Below are positions 59,460 through 64,000 of a stretch of 64,000 nucleotides of DNA, piece by piece. The DNA comes from Delphinapterus leucas. Its lineage: Eukaryota > Chordata > Mammalia > Artiodactyla > Monodontidae. The position numbers and the translations under genes were made by a program. Each line of letters starts with the position of its first letter. Within the stretch, counting starts at the first letter, position 1. The notes under the pieces are model-generated. The model saw nothing but the letters and a program-made list of their open reading frames with translations. It made no database searches and was not told the DNA's origin. The DNA lies in the NCBI RefSeq assembly GCF_002288925.2, contig NW_022098001.1:16003181-16067180 (forward strand), written 5' to 3'.

Positions 59460-60055
59460 AAAAAAAATGGAATGAGCAAATATATACCAGAGATCTGTAG
59501 ATAAAAGAGAGCAGTCACAGCTACAAGAGATTCACTTGAGATCCAAAGACACAAACAGGTTGAAGGTGAAAGGATGAAAAAAATAAAAAAAAGCAACCTT
59601 ATTGCTTTAAAAACTCTTTAATATCAATTTTAAAAAGATAAAAATAAAGGAACACAGCATTCATATTGGTATATTAATTTTTTTTGAATAGTAGGAAAAT
59701 GGCATTAGAAAAATATAGGCTGAGATTAATAATTTTTTTTTAAACTGAGGTGTTTGGAAAGGCCAATAAAGTAGTTAAATCCCCTAATGAGCCTGATTGA
59801 AGACACAGTTATGAGACAAAAAAATACATATGATTTGAATAAGATAGAAACATAATCAAAGATATCTTAGCAATAAAATATTTCTGAAAGAAAAAAAATT
59901 TCAATGTTTGGTAACAAATTTGAAAAATTCGAGGAAATGGATGTTTTTCTAGCAAAATTTAAGTTAGTAAAATCAAGCCAAGAAGTAGAACGCATGAATA
60001 GATCAAATGATCATAAAATAAACTGGAAAGTATATTGAATATCAACCATTAAAAA
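59460..60055 (+). repeat. Old L1M-type ORF2 fragments
   Basis: 'AGTCACAGCTACAAGAGATT' and 'CAAAGACACAAACAGGTTGA' (about 59515-59565) are the L1 endonuclease region. 'GAGGAAATGGATGTTTTTCT' and 'GCGCATGAATAGATC'-like words (about 59930-60005) are reverse-transcriptase N-terminal. No frame survives. Confidence 0.6.
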
Positions 60056-60069
60056 AAGCATCACCACCA

Positions 60070-60235
60070 AATGAACTTAGATATGCTGTGTAATCTCTCT
60101 GTGCTTAGGTTTTCCCATCTGTAAAATATGGATAATAATGCCTACGTTATAGAGTTGCTGTGATGATTAACTATGTTTATCTACATAAAGGGCTTAAAAT
60201 TGTCTGTATTATGTTGTTCCATAAAAATGTTAGCT
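60070..60235 (+). repeat. MIR SINE, core region
   Basis: 'GTGTAATCTCTCTGTGCTTA', 'GGTTTTCCCATCTGTAAAAT', 'ATGGATAATAATGCCTACGT' and 'GTTGCTGTGATGATTAACTA' follow MIR in sense orientation. It lies between two parts of an old L1. Confidence 0.8.
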
Positions 60236-60289
60236 TTTGTATTGCTGTTTAAATGATTCCACCTGTAGAAAAAAGATGAAAAATTCTTC

Positions 60290-60547
60290 ATGGAAATAAT
60301 TCATAAATTTGATTATGATAAGACAGAATAGAAAATTGTAGACAGATTTTACTTATAAATAAAACTGCAAAACTCTAAAAGTATAATATTAGAAAATTTA
60401 ATCTAGTATATTAAAAATAGTTGTACTTTATTACAAAATGTGATTCATTTTAGGAAGACCAGGAAGACCTTAAATCCATAAATATAATTAATATCACCAA
60501 TGAATTAAAGGAGGAAATCCTTATGAATATATCAGTAATGTTTAAGA
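60290..60547 (+). repeat. Old L1M-type ORF2 fragment, continued
   Basis: 'AAAATGTGATTCATTTTAGG', 'CTTAAATCCATAAATATAAT' and 'TGAATTAAAGGAGGAAATCC' keep the order of the L1 reverse-transcriptase region that in younger copies reads GFIPGMQGF... It is very diverged. Confidence 0.5.
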
Positions 60548-60558
60548 GAATGTGATTG

Positions 60559-60772
60559 GGGCTTCCCTGGTGGTGCAGTGGTTGAGAGTCTGCCTTCTGA
60601 TGCAGGGGACACAGGTTCGTGCCCCGGTCTGGGAGGATTCCACATGCCACAGAGTGGCTGGACCCCTGAGCCATGGCCACTGAGCCTGTGCGTCTGAAGC
60701 CTGTGCTCCGCAATGGGAGAGGCCACAACAGTGAGGGATCCGTGTACCACAAAAAAAAAAAAAAAAAAAAGG
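60559..60772 (+). mobile_element. CHR-2 SINE with 11-bp TSD
   Basis: It starts GGGCTTCCCTGGTGGTGCAG, with the B box GGTTCGTGCCC at about 60614, and ends in an A-run at 60751-60770. GAATGTGATTG flanks it at 60548-60558 and 60773-60783. Confidence 0.95.
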
Positions 60773-60783
60773 GAATGTGATTG

Positions 60784-61004
60784 AATTAATTGACATTCTT
60801 AATTTTTAAAAACTGAATTTGAAAGAAACTAAGTAAATATAAAAAAGGGTAAGTTCACAGCAACAAATAACATTTATTCTAAACCATGAGGCTCTATATT
60901 ATGAAAGATAGTGATTCTTCCTGTTGCCATTATTTTCAGCCCACCTGAAACATTGTTCATGATCTTCCATGTTTCATTTTAATCATCAACACTTAAAATC
61001 ATAT
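60784..61004. other. Short spacer, no gene seen
   Basis: No recognised feature. Confidence 0.4.
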
Positions 61005-61605
61005 AATATCACTAATCATTAGAGAAATGTAAATCAAAACTACAATGAGGTATCACCTCACACAAGTCAGAATGGCCATCATAAAATATCTACAAACAAT
61101 AAATGCTAGAGAGCATGTGCATGTGGAGCAAAGGGAACCCTTCTACACTGTTGGTGGGAATGTAAATTGGTACAGCTACTAAGGAGAACAGTATGGGGGT
61201 TCCTTAAAAAACTAAAAATGGAGCTACCATATAACCCAGCAATCCCACTCCTGGGCATATACCCTGAGAAAACCATAATTCAATAGAGACAGGTACCACC
61301 ATGTTCATTGCAGCACTATTTACAATAGCTAGGACATGGAAGCAACCTAAGTGTCCATCAACAGAGGAATGGATAAAGATGTGGTACATATACACAATGG
61401 AATATTACACAGCCATATAAAAGAACAAAAATGCCATTTGCAACAACATGGATGGACTGTCATACTAAGTAAAGTAAGTCAGGCACAGAAAGACAAATAT
61501 CATATGATATCACTTATATGTGGAACCTAAAAAAAGGATATAAATGAACTTATTTACAAAACAGAAGTAGAGTCAAGGATGTAGAAAACAAACTTATGGG
61601 CTTCT
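61005..61605 (+). pseudogene. L1 ORF2 C-terminal fragment and start of 3' UTR
   Basis: It is clearly L1: 'AATCAAAACTACAATGAGGT', 'GGAACCCTTCTACACTGTTG', 'CAGCAATCCCACTCCTGGGC', 'CATATACACAATGGAATATT' and 'CAACATGGATGGACTGTCAT'. It corresponds to L1-A about 11740-12230 but with a different 3' part (TTATATGTGGAACCTAAAAA), so it belongs to another L1 subfamily. It is 5'-truncated, has no A-tail and ends abruptly at about 61605. Confidence 0.85.
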
Positions 61606-61883
61606 GCACACAGCTGCCAAGTGTCCAGCACAGTGTTTCTATGCTGGGAACACTAATATAACGTGTTAGGTGCAAGACTTCTGCACGCAGCTTCTATAGA
61701 CAAGTGAAAATAGACTAAGCACAAATGAAGGTAGACCTTATCACCTGGATTCCATTGTACTTTTCCTGGGGACCCCAGTGGGCTTTGCTGGTGACACCAT
61801 GGGTGCGCTCTGAAAGAAAAGAGAGAGACAGGGTTATACAGGCTTGCACAACTGGATGATGGTAGATCTCTTAAGAATACCTC
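61606..61883. other. Unrecognised 278-bp segment between two L1 pieces
   Basis: A GC-moderate stretch with an internal imperfect repeat (CTTCTGCACACAGCT at about 61601 and CTTCTGCACGCAGCT at about 61679). I do not recognise it as L1, SINE, L2 or LTR. Confidence 0.4.
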
Positions 61884-62546
61884 TGGAGACCTTCAAGATG
61901 GTGGAGAAGCAAGACGTGGAGATCAACTTCCTTCCCAAAAATACATCAGAAATACATCTACATGTGGAACAACTCCTACAGAACACCTACTGAACACTGT
62001 CAGAAGACTGCAGACTTCCCAAAAGGCAAGAAACTCCCTACGTACATGACCATGGGGCTGACAGGGTCTTGGGGCTCCTGCCGGGTGTAAGCCCTGTACC
62101 TCTGAGGTGGGAGAGTCGAATTCAGGACGTTGGTGCACCAGAGATGTCCCAGCTCTATGTAATATCTACAGGTAAAAGCTCTACCAGAGATCTCCCTCTC
62201 AACACTAAGACCTAGCTCCACTCAACTACCAGCAAGCTACAGTGTTGGACACCCTATGCCAAACAACAAGCAAGACAGGAACACAACCCCACCCACTAGC
62301 AGAGAGGCTGCCTTAAATCATAATAAGGTCACAGACACCCCAAAACAGACCACTGGACATGGTTCTGCCCACCAGAAAGACAAGACCTAGCCTCAGCCAC
62401 AAAACACAGGCATCAGTCCCCTCCACCAGGAAGCCTACACAACCCACTGAAAAAACATAGCCACTGGGGGCAGACACCAAAAACAATGGGAAATACGAAC
62501 CTGAAGCCTGTGAAAAGGAGACCCCAAACACAGTAAGTGAAGCAAA

Positions 62547-63422
62547 ATGAGAAGACAGAGAAACACACAGCAGATGAAGGAGCAAGGTAAAACTCCACTG
62601 CATCAAACAAATGAAGAAGAAATAAGCAGTCTACTCAAAAAATAATTCACAGTAATGATAGTAAAGATGATCCAAAATAGCATGGAGGAAATACAAGAAA
62701 CGTTTAACAAGGACCTAAAGAACTAAGAGCAAATAAACAACGATTAACAACACAATAAACAAAATTAAAAATTCTCTAGAAGGAATCAATAGCAGAATAG
62801 CTGAGGCAGGAGAATGGATAAGTGACTTGGAAATTAAATAGTGGAAATAACTACTGAGGAGCAGAATAAAGAAAAAAGAATGAAAAGAGTTGAGGACAGT
62901 CTCAGAGACTTCTGGGACAACATTAAACATACCAACATTCTAAAGATAGGGTTCCCATAAGAAGGAGAGAAAATAAAACGGGACTGAGAAAATATTTCAA
63001 GAGATTATAGTTGAAAACTTCCCTAATGTGGGAAGGAAATAGTCAATCAAATGCAGGAAGAACAGAAAGTCCCATACAGGATAAATCCAAGGAGAAACAT
63101 GCCAAGACACATATTAATAAAACTATCAAACATGAAATAAAAGACAAAATAATAAAAGCAGAAAGGGAAAAACAACAAACAACATAAAAGGAAATTGCCA
63201 TAAGGTTAACAGATGATCATTCAGCAGAAATTCTGAAAGCCAGAAGGGAGCGGCAGGACATATTTAAAGTGATGAAAGGGAAAAAACTACAACAAAGATA
63301 AACCCAACAAGAATCTCATTCAGATTCGATGGTGAAATTAAAACCTTTAGAGAAAAGCAAAGCTAAGAGAATTCAGCACCACCAAACCAGATTTACAACA
63401 AATGCTAAAGGAACTTCTCTAG
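62547..63422 (+). pseudogene. L1-D ORF1 remnant (broken)
   Basis: The ATG at 62547 starts M-R-R-Q-R-N-T-Q-Q-M-K, matching L1-B. Stops and small deletions appear within the first 100 codons (for example the deletion-affected stretch around 62715-62735, and a TAG near 62839). The coiled-coil and the C-terminal RNA-binding region are recognisable before the family TAG at 63420-63422. Although 876 bp is a multiple of three, compensating indels leave no continuous frame. Confidence 0.85.
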
Positions 63423-63480
63423 GCAGGAAACACAAGAGAAGGAAAACACCTACAATAATAAACCCAAAACAATTAAGAAT

Positions 63481-64000
63481 ATGGTAATAGGAACATACAT
63501 ATTGATAATTACCTTAAATGTAAATGAATTAAATGCTCCAACCAAAAGATATAGACTGGCTGAATGGATACAAAAACAAGACCCATATATATGCTGTCTA
63601 CAAGGCACCCACTTCAGACTTAGGGACACATACAGACTGAGAGTGAGGAGGGGATTGAAGAAGATATTCCATGAAAATGGAAATCCAAAGAAAGCTGGAA
63701 TAGCAATTCTCATATCAGGCAAAATAGACTTTAAAATGAAGACTATTAGAAGAGACAAAGAAGGACACTACATAATGATTAAGGGATTAACCCAAGAAGA
63801 AGATATAACAATCATAAATATTTATGCACCCAACACAGGAGCACCTCAATACATAAGGCAAATGCTAACAGCCATTAAAAGGGAAATCGAAAGTAACACA
63901 TTCATAGAAGGGGAATTAACACCCCACTTTCACGAATGGACAGATCATCCAAAATGAAAATAAATAAGGAAATGCAAGTTTTAAATGGCACATTAAACAA
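63481..64000 (+). pseudogene. L1-D ORF2, endonuclease domain, partial at the window end
   Basis: The best-kept ORF2 start in the window: from the ATG at 63481 a frame runs 158 codons through the endonuclease N-terminal half (M-V-I-G-T-Y-I-L-I-I-T-L-N-V-N). It includes IINIYAPNTGAPQYIRQML and ends at a TGA at about 63955-63957. The catalytic Glu of the QETH motif is replaced by Gly (QGTH, about 63600-63611). A small deletion at about 63910 changes VGDFNTPLS into another frame. The domain is therefore inactive. Confidence 0.88.

Larger units (their letters stand above)
61884..64000 (+). mobile_element. L1-D: 5' part of a LINE-1, cut by the window end
   Basis: It starts near 61884 with 'GGAGACCTTCAAGATGGTGG', the L1 5' signature of the same lineage as L1-A and L1-B. 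The 5' UTR is short: after about 62045 it jumps to sequence equivalent to L1-A about 7050, so about 1.3 kb is missing. ORF1 and the start of ORF2 follow. The 3' end and TSD are beyond the window, so its full length is unknown. Confidence 0.9.

Noticed and set aside
1..64000. CRISPR arrays, operons, phage or bacterial genes
   Set aside because: No spaced direct-repeat array, no ribosome-binding-site-linked frames and no dense coding. The repeat content is mammalian throughout.
1..64000. Endogenous retrovirus or paired LTRs
   Set aside because: No paired long terminal repeats, primer-binding site or gag/pol frames were recognised. All reverse-transcriptase-like pieces are L1.

Overview
This window is mammalian nuclear DNA, and most likely from a cetacean (whale or dolphin). 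The main evidence is the repeat content. Five near-identical tRNA-Glu-derived SINEs of the CHR-2 type (opening GGGCTTCCCTGGTGG) sit beside older CHR-1-like copies, and there are long young L1 elements of the cetartiodactyl/cetacean type. MIR, L2, MER5A and L1M fossils add the usual placental-mammal background. The sequence is AT-rich, and I found no host exon, open gene, rRNA or tRNA gene, CRISPR array or bacterial feature. It reads as a gene desert or the inside of a very large intron. The assignment to Cetacea is from recalled family knowledge, not from a search.

Layout. From 1 to 5.6 kb there are L2 and L1M fossils, a short L1 tail with intact target-site duplications (TSDs), and a hAT-Charlie transposase fossil at 4.73-5.55 kb. 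A 7.0-kb L1 (L1-A, + strand) fills 5611-12625. From 12.6 to 25 kb there is mostly single-copy DNA with MIR, L2 and L1M remnants, including a candidate conserved noncoding element near 15.6-16.05 kb. A 6.5-kb L1 (L1-B, + strand) fills 24993-31490 inside a patch of L2 and L1M fossils. From 31.5 to 37.6 kb is a largely repeat-poor stretch whose 34.1-35.3 kb part looks like a regulatory conserved element. An older near-full-length L1 (L1-C, - strand) fills 37605-43825 and carries two later CHR-2 SINEs. From 43.8 to 61 kb there is single-copy DNA with scattered L2 and MIR pieces, a MER5A element with TSDs, a microsatellite and further SINEs. From 61.0 to 64 kb there is an L1 3' piece, 278 bp of unrecognised sequence, and the 5' part of a fourth L1 (L1-D) that runs off the window.

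None of the L1 copies can be autonomous as read. ORF1 and ORF2 are broken by stops and frameshifts in all of them, and L1-D has also lost a catalytic glutamate in its endonuclease domain. The SINEs are non-coding RNA polymerase III-type elements that depend on L1 proteins, and the two CHR-2 insertions inside L1-C show relative age directly. The many short open frames over SINEs and L1s are not host genes. I saw no new biological system here. The most useful leads are the candidate conserved noncoding blocks, a premature stop shared by L1-A and L1-B, an in-frame 75-bp duplication inside a reverse-transcriptase domain, 5'-UTR rearrangements in the young L1s, and a perfect hairpin inside L1-C.
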